From: Lachnospiraceae bacterium UBA3804
Lineage (GTDB): Bacteria; Bacillota; Clostridia; Lachnospirales; Lachnospiraceae
Length of the DNA stretch: 64,000 nucleotides
NCBI GenBank assembly: GCA_002368665.1
Contig: DFEK01000008.1
Location: 62,001 to 126,000 of the forward strand
Direction of reading: 5' to 3'
Position 1 is the first letter of the stretch. The number at the start of each line of letters is the position of its first letter. The notes beneath the pieces were generated by a model. The model did no database searches and had not been told where the DNA came from. It saw nothing but the letters and a program-made list of their open reading frames with translations. Positions 1 to 6,327 of the stretch are shown in pieces. Position numbers and translations under genes: made by a program.

Positions 1-1
1 A

Positions 2-511
2 TTGTACAAGATTCTCGACATCATCATTAACATTACGAGAAGTATTCCGTTTCTGATCCTTTTGATCCTGATCATGCCTTTTACGAAACTTGTGGTCGGT
101 AAAAGTTATGGAACCACGGCTACCATCGTTCCCTTAACGATCGCAGCCGCACCGCTTATCGCAAGAATGGTGGAAAGCTCGTTAAAGGAAGTGGATAAGG
201 GTGTGATCGAGGCAGCATTCAGTATGGGCGCCGGCGGTTTTACGATCATTTGGAAAGTAATGGTTACGGAAGCGAGGACCTCACTTTTGGTCGGGGTTAC
301 GATTGCACTCGGAACTATTCTCGGGTATTCCGCAATGGCAGGTGTCATCGGTGGAGGCGGTCTCGGAGATATCGCCATTCGGTACGGTTACTACCGCTAC
401 GAAACCGGAGTGATGATCGTAACGGTTGCGGTACTGGTGGTACTCATGCAGGTTCTGCAGTGGGCAGGAATGCTGATCTCAAAGAAAATTGACAGACGAA
501 GAGGAAAATAA
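2..511 (+). CDS. MetI-like ABC transporter permease, 5'-truncated by the window edge
   Basis: Membrane permease of an ABC importer, closest in pattern to the D-methionine permease MetI. The visible 169 residues begin inside the first membrane segments (RSIPFLILL) and contain the family stretch GTTATIVPLTIAAAPLIARMVE, followed by the EAA-type coupling loop around ASFSMGAGGF. MetI proteins are usually about 215-220 residues, so roughly 50 N-terminal residues lie outside the window and the first codon shown is not a real start. The stop lies 3 bases before the next permease gene, so it is in one operon with it. The binding protein and the MetN ATPase are probably upstream. Substrate is inferred from family resemblance only. 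Confidence 0.85.
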   Translation: MYKILDIIINITRSIPFLILLILIMPFTKLVVGKSYGTTATIVPLTIAAAPLIARMVESSLKEVDKGVIEAAFSMGAGGFTIIWKVMVTEARTSLLVGVTIALGTILGYSAMAGVIGGGGLGDIAIRYGYYRYETGVMIVTVAVLVVLMQVLQWAGMLISKKIDRRRGK

Positions 512-514
512 GCA

Positions 515-1174
515 ATGAACTGGGAAGTCATCGGCTCGTACCTTCCGCTTTACTGGAAGGCGATGCTACTGACATTACGAATAGGGTGGATCGGAATCGC
601 GTTTGCAATCCTGATCGGCATACTGGTAGCGATCGTGCGGTTTTACAAAGTGCCGGTGGCAAGCCAGATCGCAGGCGTATACATCGAAATCTTCCGTAAT
701 ACGCCGCTTTTGGTGCAGTTATTCTTTCTGTATTTTGCACTTCCCAGAATCGGAATTCCGATGAAAGCGGATTTCTGCGGAGCCCTGGGACTTGCTCTGC
801 TTGGAGGCTCCTATATGGCGGAGACCTTTAGAAGCGGCCTGGAATCGGTAGCGAAGATCCAGACGGAGAGCGCTTTATCGCTTGGCATGAATAAAAGCCA
901 GATGGTACTGCACATCATCTTTCCGCAGGCTTTTTCAAGGAGCGTTCCGTCATTTGTTGCAAACATCATCTTCCTCTTAAAGGAAACCAGCGTTTTCTCT
1001 GCCATCAGCTTAATGGATCTGATGTTTACCGCAAAGGATCTGATCGGTTTATATTATAAAACTTCAGAGTGCCTCGTTTTACTGGTTGTCTTTTATGCTC
1101 TGATCCTGATCCCGGTTTCCGTTCTCGGTGACCGTTTGGAAAGGAGGGTGCGCCATGCAGAATTTGGGGATTGA
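515..1174 (+). CDS. Polar amino acid ABC transporter permease (HisM/GlnP type)
   Basis: Inner-membrane permease of a polar amino-acid ABC importer, 219 residues, normal for the HisMQ/GlnP family. N-terminal WKAMLLTLRIGWIGIAFAILIG is the typical opening, and the region around EIFRNTPLLVQLFF (residues 55-70) is the family signature. The EAA coupling motif is seen as ESALSLGMNKSQMVLHIIFPQA. The start ATG is preceded by GAGGA inside the end of the previous gene. It overlaps the next permease by 20 bases, a sign of translational coupling; the two permeases probably form a heterodimer served by the ATPase at 1862. Exact substrate cannot be read from sequence. Confidence 0.92.
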   Translation: MNWEVIGSYLPLYWKAMLLTLRIGWIGIAFAILIGILVAIVRFYKVPVASQIAGVYIEIFRNTPLLVQLFFLYFALPRIGIPMKADFCGALGLALLGGSYMAETFRSGLESVAKIQTESALSLGMNKSQMVLHIIFPQAFSRSVPSFVANIIFLLKETSVFSAISLMDLMFTAKDLIGLYYKTSECLVLLVVFYALILIPVSVLGDRLERRVRHAEFGD

Positions 1175-1835
1175 CGTACTGTTTAAAGGAACCAATATGA
1201 TGCGCCTTCTGGGAGGTTTGTGGGTTTCTTTGCGGATCAGTCTGATCGCGGTTTTGTTCAGTATTCTCCTTGGAGTTCCTCTGGGAATTCTGATGAGCAG
1301 GAAATCCAGAATCATCAGGGCAATTACGAGACTGTATCTTGAAATTGTGCGCATCATGCCGCAAATGGTTCTTTTGTTTATTGTATTTTTCGGTACCACG
1401 AGAGTGTTTGGCTGGAACCTGGATGCGGAAGTGGCATCGGTGATCGTGTTCTCTTTCTGGGGATGCGCAGAAATGTCGGATCTTGTAAGAGGTGCGCTGA
1501 TCAGTATTCCGAAGCATCAGTACGAAAGCGCCAAAGCACTGGGCATGAACTCACTTACGGTTTTTGTATTTATCATTCTGCCGCAGACCATAAGACGCCT
1601 TCTGCCGCTTTCCATCAATCTGGTAACCAGAATGATCAAAACAACTTCACTGGTCATGATGATCGGAGTTGTGGAAGTTTTAAAAGTCGGTCAGCAGATC
1701 ATCGAGGCAAACCGTACCTCTTCGCCGAATGCGGCATTTGGCGTATACGGAACCGTATTATTGCTGTATTTTATCGGCTGCTGGCCAATCAGTATGCTGT
1801 CCAAATACCTGGAGAAAAAGTGGAATAACGTATAA
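1155..1835 (+). CDS. Second polar amino acid ABC transporter permease
   Basis: Partner permease of the preceding gene, 226 residues. It has the HisM-type opening GLWVSLRISLIAVLFSILLG, the signature EIVRIMPQMVLLFIVFFG and the coupling loop ESAKALGMNSLTVFVFIILPQ. I choose the ATG at 1155 because AAGGAGG lies 7 bases upstream; an in-frame upstream start at 1128 would add nine residues without a ribosome binding site. The gene begins inside the end of the previous one. Two different permeases plus one ATPase is the usual layout of a polar amino-acid importer. Confidence 0.91.
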   Translation: MQNLGIDVLFKGTNMMRLLGGLWVSLRISLIAVLFSILLGVPLGILMSRKSRIIRAITRLYLEIVRIMPQMVLLFIVFFGTTRVFGWNLDAEVASVIVFSFWGCAEMSDLVRGALISIPKHQYESAKALGMNSLTVFVFIILPQTIRRLLPLSINLVTRMIKTTSLVMMIGVVEVLKVGQQIIEANRTSSPNAAFGVYGTVLLLYFIGCWPISMLSKYLEKKWNNV

Positions 1836-1861
1836 GTGAATTTCCTTTACGGAGTATGAAA

Positions 1862-2623
1862 ATGAGTAAAAGAGAAGAAATCATCAGAGTGGATCATATT
1901 ACCAAACGATACGACGAAAATGCCGTTTTGGACGACTTTTCCCTTTCCGTGCATGAAGGGGAAGTCGTGGTGATCGTCGGTCCGTCCGGCTGCGGTAAAA
2001 GCACTATTCTTCGTATCATGAACGGCCTGGAACCGATTCAGAAAGGCGAGGTAACCTACCGCGGAGAAAAGGTGGACGGGAAACTCGGAAGCATTACGAG
2101 GATACGTGAAAAGGTGGGCATGGTGTTCCAAAGCTATGAACTTTTTCCGCATAAAACGATCCTGCAAAACATTATGCTGGCTTCCATTCTGGTACAAAAA
2201 AGAGACCGCAGGGAGGTAAAAGAAGAGGCGCTTCAGCTTCTTGCCAGAGTCGGTCTTTCGGAGAAAAAGGATGCGTACCCCAGACAGCTCTCCGGTGGTC
2301 AGAAGCAGCGTGTTGCAATCGTAAGGGCACTTGCGATGCACCCGGAGGTACTGCTTTTTGATGAGGTTACCGCGGCACTCGACCCGGAAATGGTAAGGGA
2401 AGTTCTGGATGTTTTATTATCCCTTGCAAAGGAAGGCAAGACGATGGTGATCGTAACGCACGAGATGAGTTTTGCCAAAGCCGTTGCGGACAGAGTGATT
2501 TTCTTGGACGGCGGACACATGGAAGAAGAAGGCACGGCGTCGGAGTTTTTTGACCATCCGAAGACCGAACGCGCGAAGCAGTTTTTACACACATTCACCT
2601 ACGACAAAGTAGAGAGAGAATAG
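1862..2623 (+). CDS. Amino acid ABC transporter ATP-binding protein (GlnQ type)
   Basis: Cytoplasmic ATPase that powers the importer formed by the preceding permeases. Walker A GPSGCGKST, ABC signature LSGGQKQR and Walker B VLLFDEVTAALDPE are intact, followed by the switch histidine in VIVTHEMSFA. Length of about 253 residues is normal for GlnQ. The Walker B segment reads DEVTAALD where most relatives have DEPTSALD. GGAG at 1851-1854 fits the ATG at 1862 better than the one at 1856. The importer operon ends here apart from a short open frame described next. Confidence 0.95.
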   Translation: MSKREEIIRVDHITKRYDENAVLDDFSLSVHEGEVVVIVGPSGCGKSTILRIMNGLEPIQKGEVTYRGEKVDGKLGSITRIREKVGMVFQSYELFPHKTILQNIMLASILVQKRDRREVKEEALQLLARVGLSEKKDAYPRQLSGGQKQRVAIVRALAMHPEVLLFDEVTAALDPEMVREVLDVLLSLAKEGKTMVIVTHEMSFAKAVADRVIFLDGGHMEEEGTASEFFDHPKTERAKQFLHTFTYDKVERE

Positions 2624-2633
2624 GAGGGGACCG

Positions 2634-2708
2634 ATGGCTTTTTTGGAAGAAATCGCGGATTACATCCGCAAAGGGGAAAGCCCGGTATCGTTATCTGTTC
2701 AGGATTAG
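2634..2708 (+). pseudogene. 24-codon open frame with strong RBS, possible 5' stub of a lost operon gene
   Basis: Directly after the ATPase stop codon, TAGGAGGGG gives a strong ribosome binding site for an ATG at 2634. The frame encodes MAFLEEIADYIRKGES and stops after 24 residues, 18 bases inside the 3' end of the convergent ohrR gene. A good start followed by an early stop at a convergent gene junction suggests that the rest of an operon gene was deleted by a rearrangement. I do not recognise the peptide. It could instead be a real small protein. Confidence 0.4.
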
Positions 2709-3116
2709 ATATAAGAGCCTGTACAGTTCTTTGGCATCATCAACGGAAAGCTGAATGCATTGTCCGACTTCCAAGGGAATGTTTGAGGCTTTCTTTTTTA
2801 ACTGCGCACCCTCTTTGGTTAATTCCACCACAAGAACACGCTCGTCTTCTTTGGAACGCGTTCTTGTGATGTATCCGTCTTTTTCCAGGACTTTGAGAAG
2901 AGGAGTGAGGGTGCCGCTGTCCAGAAAAAGTCTTTTGCCCAAATCTTTGACATTGATTCTTTTTTCTTCCCACAATACCATCATGGTAATGTACTGTGTA
3001 TAAGTTAAACCAATCTTTGATAGGGGCTCGTGATACAGCTTGATGATTTCCCTGGAGGCTGCATAAAGAGGGAAACAAAGCTGATTATCCAGTTTTAACA
3101 TATCGTCTGACTGCAT
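2691..3116 (-). CDS. ohrR: OhrR-type MarR family organic-peroxide sensor repressor
   Basis: Winged-helix repressor of the MarR family, 141 residues. The N-terminal LDNQLCFPLYAASREI and the segment LFLDSGTLTPLLKVLE are very close to Bacillus OhrR as I remember it. Cys14 falls where the single redox-sensing cysteine of OhrR lies; in that family its oxidation by organic hydroperoxides releases DNA. It is the last gene of a leftward operon with glutathione peroxidase and flavodoxin, 4 bases from the flavodoxin stop. Autoregulation is likely, because an OhrR-like operator overlaps the -10 box of the operon promoter (4159-4173). Confidence 0.9.
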   Translation of the reverse strand: MQSDDMLKLDNQLCFPLYAASREIIKLYHEPLSKIGLTYTQYITMMVLWEEKRINVKDLGKRLFLDSGTLTPLLKVLEKDGYITRTRSKEDERVLVVELTKEGAQLKKKASNIPLEVGQCIQLSVDDAKELYRLLYLILNR

Positions 3117-3120
3117 GTTT

Positions 3121-3540
3121 TTATTCTCCGAGTTTACTTAATACCGTTTTGGCAAAATCACGTGCTTCGTCCAAATCTTTATCGTTCGGATGCTTGGCAT
3201 TCATGAAACCGAATTTGCCGCGGCATTTAAAAGCCTGCGGATAAAAAGCGATGCCGTTTGCTTCTGCCGCTGCCTTGACAAATTTCGCAGTGGAATTGCC
3301 GGATGCGGAAGTGGAGAAGGAAACAATCTTCTTAATCTTGGAGGCATTCTCCTGAATGAATTTTTCCACACTGGGATCGTAGGTAAATGCATACAGGGAA
3401 CTGCCGAGGAAGAGTACATCCACGTCGGCGGATAGACCCTTTGAAATGTCTGTCGTCGGAACGCCAATCACTTCGGCGATGGCGTCTGCAACTTTCTTGG
3501 TATTGCCGGAACGGGTATAATAAGCAACTGCGTAATTCAT
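3121..3540 (-). CDS. Flavodoxin-like protein
   Basis: Small FMN-binding electron carrier, 139 residues, normal length for a flavodoxin. The N-terminal YYTRSGNTKKVADAIAE is the phosphate-binding loop (T/S-x-S/T-G-N-T), and LGSSLYAFTYDPSV and SFSTSASGNS fit the two FMN-contacting loops. AAGGAG precedes the start. It lies between glutathione peroxidase and OhrR in one leftward operon, so it may supply electrons for peroxide detoxification. That role is inferred from context only. Confidence 0.85.
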   Translation of the reverse strand: MNYAVAYYTRSGNTKKVADAIAEVIGVPTTDISKGLSADVDVLFLGSSLYAFTYDPSVEKFIQENASKIKKIVSFSTSASGNSTAKFVKAAAEANGIAFYPQAFKCRGKFGFMNAKHPNDKDLDEARDFAKTVLSKLGE

Positions 3541-3568
3541 AGGGATTCTCCTTATTCAAACTGATTTC

Positions 3569-4111
3569 TTATAAAAGCGACTCAACACATTTATCAAGAT
3601 CGTCCATGGACTGGGTGGGCTCAAAACGGGCTACGATATTGCCTTCACGGTCTACAACAAACTTGGTGAAATTCCATTTGATGTTTCCGTTATTCTTATA
3701 ATCTTTATCCTGTGATTTGGCCACACCGGCCATCATCAGGGCCTTGGGACCTTTGCCGAAACCTTCGAATTTGGTGTTTTCGGTAATGTATTTCCAAAGA
3801 GGAAGAGCATTCTCACCGTTCACATCAACTTTGGCAAACTGAGGGAAAGTGATTCCGAAACGGCCTTTGCAGAAAGTATGGATCTCTTCGTCGGTTCCGG
3901 GAGCCTGGTTTGCGAACTGGTTGCAGGGGAAGTCGAGGATTTCGAGACCTTTCTCATTGTACTTCTCATAAATCTTCTGAAGATCTTCGTACTGGGGAGT
4001 AAATCCGCAACCGGTAGCGGTGTTGACGATAATCAAAACCTTTCCCTTATATTCTTCCATGGATTTCTCTTCGCCTTTTCTGGTCTGGAATTTGTAATCG
4101 TAAATGCTCAT
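3569..4111 (-). CDS. Glutathione peroxidase family thiol peroxidase
   Basis: Cytoplasmic thiol peroxidase of the GPx family, 180 residues. Cys35 in NTATGCGFTPQ is the peroxidatic residue (cysteine, not selenocysteine). FPCNQF at 61-66 and WNF at 146-148 supply the catalytic Gln/Trp/Asn partners. Cys81 sits where a resolving cysteine is found in thioredoxin-dependent members, so thioredoxin rather than glutathione is the likely reductant. I use the ATG at 4111 because AGGAGGTAAC precedes it; the longer frame from 4141 begins upstream of that site. It is the first gene of the leftward peroxide operon. Confidence 0.92.
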   Translation of the reverse strand: MSIYDYKFQTRKGEEKSMEEYKGKVLIIVNTATGCGFTPQYEDLQKIYEKYNEKGLEILDFPCNQFANQAPGTDEEIHTFCKGRFGITFPQFAKVDVNGENALPLWKYITENTKFEGFGKGPKALMMAGVAKSQDKDYKNNGNIKWNFTKFVVDREGNIVARFEPTQSMDDLDKCVESLL

Positions 4112-4158
4112 ATGGGTTACCTCCTTTATGGTTTGAAACAATTTGTAATTCGATTGGA

Positions 4159-4195
4159 TACAATTTAATTATACACAACTAAAAAGGGTTTGCAA
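4159..4195 (-). promoter_or_regulatory. Promoter of peroxide operon with OhrR-type operator on the -10 box
   Basis: On the minus strand TTGCAA (4190-4195) and TATAAT (4168-4173) are 16 bases apart. TATAATTAAATTGTA (4159-4173) covers the -10 box and differs by one base from TACAATTAAATTGTA, the Bacillus OhrR operator repeat as I recall it. Since the operon ends with an OhrR gene, this is probably a self-regulated peroxide-inducible promoter. Confidence 0.8.
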
Positions 4196-4258
4196 GATGA
4201 TTTCTGTGAAAAATGTGTGAACAAAATAGAAATGTTCCGTAATTGAGTTGTTTTCTGT

Positions 4259-4483
4259 TTGCGCTTCCGTTCGGAATATACTATTCTTAAAATACAGTCC
4301 AGAATCAATACATTAAGAAGATATCCGGATGACTGGAGATCCAAGAATTTCTATTCCGGCCTGATTGAAAGAAGCGGCAAAGCGTCCGACTGCATCGGCT
4401 GTGGTCAGTGCGAGAGCGTCTGCCCGCAACATTTACCGATCATCGAACTGTTACAGGAAGCCGCCGAAGTACTTGGTAAATAG
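4259..4483 (+). pseudogene. C-terminal remnant of a ferredoxin-type aldo/keto reductase
   Basis: An open frame of about 75 codons without a convincing start carries YPDDWRSKNFYSGLIERSGK and a cluster motif CIGCGQCESVCPQHLPI. This combination is the C-terminal tail of COG1453-type aldo/keto reductases (normally about 370-400 residues with one 4Fe-4S site). The TIM-barrel domain is absent and stop codons lie just upstream in frame (4244). No promoter or ribosome binding site is seen. The rest was probably lost in the same rearrangement history that left the stub at 2634. Confidence 0.75.
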
Positions 4484-4528
4484 AGGTAATTCGGAAGCGG
4501 GATGGTAAGGCAGAATAAAGACAGACTC

Positions 4529-4565
4529 TCCCTCCTCTGTGATGAAACAGAGGAGGGATATTTTT
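4529..4565 (+). terminator. Intrinsic terminator
   Basis: An 11-bp perfect stem TCCCTCCTCTG (4529-4539) pairs with CAGAGGAGGGA (4548-4558) over an 8-base loop, followed by a T-rich tract. It lies downstream of the reductase remnant and just upstream of the tetR promoter. Confidence 0.85.
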
Positions 4566-4570
4566 ACCCC

Positions 4571-4619
4571 TTGACGGCTAACTCAAATTAGCCTATAATA
4601 AAGCTAATCCAAATTAGCC
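4571..4619 (+). promoter_or_regulatory. tetR promoter with two tandem inverted-repeat operators
   Basis: TTGACG (4571-4576) and TATAAT (4594-4599) are separated by 17 bases. The spacer is almost filled by GGCTAACTCAAATTAGCC (4576-4593), an inverted repeat with GGCTAA/TTAGCC arms. A second copy, AGCTAATCCAAATTAGCC (4602-4619), begins 26 bases later, just past the -10. Two copies flanking the -10 box are the expected layout for autorepression by the TetR protein encoded next. Confidence 0.82.
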
Positions 4620-4709
4620 AAACTTTGAATTATAAATTGATTGATTTATAACCCAAACCAAAGGTAACCACCCCCATATAACAATTATTCAAACGGAAAG
4701 GTAAACACC

Positions 4710-5357
4710 ATGGATACGAAGCACAGAATATTAGATGAGGCGCTGACATTATTTTCCGAGAAAGGTTATGCCAATGTGTATGTTGCGGACATTGCCGCAC
4801 GTGTCGGGATCAAGGCTCCGTCCCTATACAAGCATTATCGAAACAAACAGGCCATCTTCGATGCGATCATCGAAGAGATGAATAAGCGTTTCTTGGAACA
4901 GGCCGGTGCACTGCAGATAAACGGTGCGGATGCGAAAGCCGATGCGGACATCTATAAGACCATTTCGGAAGAACAGCTGATCACACTCGGAAACAATCTG
5001 TTTCTTTATTTTCTGCACGACGATTACACCAGGCGTTTTCGTAAGATGCTGACGATTGAACAGTTCCATGATAAGAAACTTGCGGATGCCTACATGAAAC
5101 AGTATGCGGACGATCCGCTTTCCTATCAGGGAATGCTTTTCGGACTGATGGTGGCGGCCGGAGTTTTGCAAACCGATAATGTAGAAATCATGACGTTGCA
5201 TTTCTACGCACCGATTTACATGCTTTTGACCATCTGTGACAGAGACCCTTCGAGAGAGAAGGACGCTGTCAAAACGCTGGATGCGCATATAAAACAGTTC
5301 AATAAACTTTACGGAAGAAGCGAAGAGCAGATCAAGAAGAACAGAAAGAAGAAATAA
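4710..5357 (+). CDS. TetR/AcrR family transcriptional regulator
   Basis: DNA-binding repressor of 215 residues. The N-terminal helix-turn-helix is clear (RILDEALTLFSEKGY, then VADIAARVGIKAPSLYKHYRNKQAIFDAI, residues 6-55); the variable C-terminal half binds an unknown ligand. It probably represses itself and the downstream flavin reductase through the paired operators at 4576-4619. The start ATG follows GGAAAGG. The gap to the next gene is 14 bases, so the two are cotranscribed. Confidence 0.92.
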   Translation: MDTKHRILDEALTLFSEKGYANVYVADIAARVGIKAPSLYKHYRNKQAIFDAIIEEMNKRFLEQAGALQINGADAKADADIYKTISEEQLITLGNNLFLYFLHDDYTRRFRKMLTIEQFHDKKLADAYMKQYADDPLSYQGMLFGLMVAAGVLQTDNVEIMTLHFYAPIYMLLTICDRDPSREKDAVKTLDAHIKQFNKLYGRSEEQIKKNRKKK

Positions 5358-5371
5358 CGGAGGAAAGATAA

Positions 5372-6091
5372 ATGAAGATCACGGTAATCAACGGAACCGA
5401 GAAACATGGTGTTACCTACAGAATGAAAGAGATGTTTCTGGAGGAATTTCGAGATGATGCACAAATAACAGAGTACTACCTTCCGAGGGACTGTCCGGGT
5501 TTCTGCATCGGATGCACGCAGTGTTTCTTAACGAAACAGCATCTGTGTAAGGATGCCGAGTATGTTCAAAGGATCGAAAAATCCTTACATGAGGCGGATC
5601 TTCTCGTATTCACATCGCCCGCTTATGTATTCCATACGACAGGTGCCATGAAGGCCATGCTCGATCACTTCGGCTATCGCTGGATGCCGCACAGACCGGC
5701 CAAAGAGATGTTCGGAAAGCGTGCGGTAATCATCACGCAGTGCCTCGGTGCGGGCGGAAAATCCACGGCGAAGGATATCAAAGACAGCCTTTCCTGGTGG
5801 GGCGTATCCACGATTAAAACAATCACTTTCAAACTGATGTCGGAGATAAACTGGGACAAAATTCCGGAGAAAAAAAGAGAATCTTTCCGCAAGAAATTAA
5901 CATCCGTTGCAAGGAAAATGCATGCGATCAATTACAGCAAACCCGGCCGTACAAACTTAATCGTTAAGGCCAAATTCTATGCGGTAAGAATGCTTCAGAC
6001 AAGCCTGGGCAAAGAGAATCCGGAGTATACCGACTTTAAATACTGGAAAGAAATGGGATGGATCGGTAAAGCAAGACCGTGGAAATTTTAA
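5372..6091 (+). CDS. NAD(P)H-dependent flavin reductase / flavodoxin-fold oxidoreductase
   Basis: Flavodoxin-fold protein of 239 residues. It opens with ITVINGTEKHGVTYRM, the FMN phosphate-loop pattern of NADPH-dependent FMN reductases, and has CPGFCIGCTQCFLTKQHLC, a cysteine-rich segment seen in iron-sulfur flavoproteins and related reductases. SPAYVFHTTGAMKAMLDHF is the FMN isoalloxazine-contact region. GGAGG precedes the start. It is paired with the TetR gene, so an electrophile or quinone-type inducer is plausible. Substrate is unknown. Confidence 0.85.
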   Translation: MKITVINGTEKHGVTYRMKEMFLEEFRDDAQITEYYLPRDCPGFCIGCTQCFLTKQHLCKDAEYVQRIEKSLHEADLLVFTSPAYVFHTTGAMKAMLDHFGYRWMPHRPAKEMFGKRAVIITQCLGAGGKSTAKDIKDSLSWWGVSTIKTITFKLMSEINWDKIPEKKRESFRKKLTSVARKMHAINYSKPGRTNLIVKAKFYAVRMLQTSLGKENPEYTDFKYWKEMGWIGKARPWKF

Positions 6092-6107
6092 AATTTTCAA
6101 AAAAATG

Positions 6108-6136
6108 TTGACAGGAAAAAAAGATAGGTGTATTTT
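6108..6136 (+). promoter_or_regulatory. glnN promoter
   Basis: A consensus TTGACA (6108-6113) and TATTTT (6131-6136) are separated by 17 bases. Transcription should start near 6143, only a few bases before the first attenuator hairpin of the glnN leader. Confidence 0.8.
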
Positions 6137-6145
6137 ATCACTTGT

Positions 6146-6190
6146 AAAGGCAATGGCGTCTTTGAGAATACTTCTCGAAGGCGCTTTTTT
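6146..6190 (+). promoter_or_regulatory. glnN leader attenuator 1: hexaloop hairpin overlapping an intrinsic terminator
   Basis: Two exclusive folds share the same bases. An early hairpin pairs AAAGGC (6146-6151) with GTCTTT (6158-6163) around the six-base loop AATGGC. A later terminator pairs 6156-6168 with 6172-6184 (13 bp) and is followed by six Ts (6185-6190). Forming the first fold blocks the 5' arm of the second. The loop has A at position 1 and G at position 4, as in target hairpins of ANTAR-domain antiterminators. The same design occurs at 6257-6303 and at 15612-15662. Confidence 0.75.
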
Positions 6191-6256
6191 ATTTTTAAAT
6201 CTTTCAAAGATCCGGAACTTTGAAAGAGGACCTTTGCCCGAATTAAATATTAATCC

Positions 6257-6303
6257 ATGACAACGACGTCATTCCGAAGGAAAACTTCGGAGTGGCGTTT
6301 TTT
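6257..6303 (+). promoter_or_regulatory. glnN leader attenuator 2: hexaloop hairpin overlapping an intrinsic terminator
   Basis: ATGAC (6257-6261) pairs with GTCAT (6268-6272) around the loop AACGAC, again with A1 and G4. Its 3' half is also the start of a 14-bp terminator stem (6266-6279 with 6285-6298) ending in six Ts. Between the two attenuators, 6200-6227 folds as another hairpin (TCTTTCAAAG with CTTTGAAAGA). The glnN transcript thus passes two conditional terminators before the coding region. Confidence 0.75.
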
Positions 6304-6327
6304 GTAGAAATTGAAAGGAGAACGGTT

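Noticed and set aside
6154..6260. Leader peptide beginning MASL in the glnN attenuator (a similar one in pyrG)
   Set aside because: The ATG lies inside the hairpin loop, the AAAGG before it is only about three bases away, and the peptides have no run of a regulatory amino acid.
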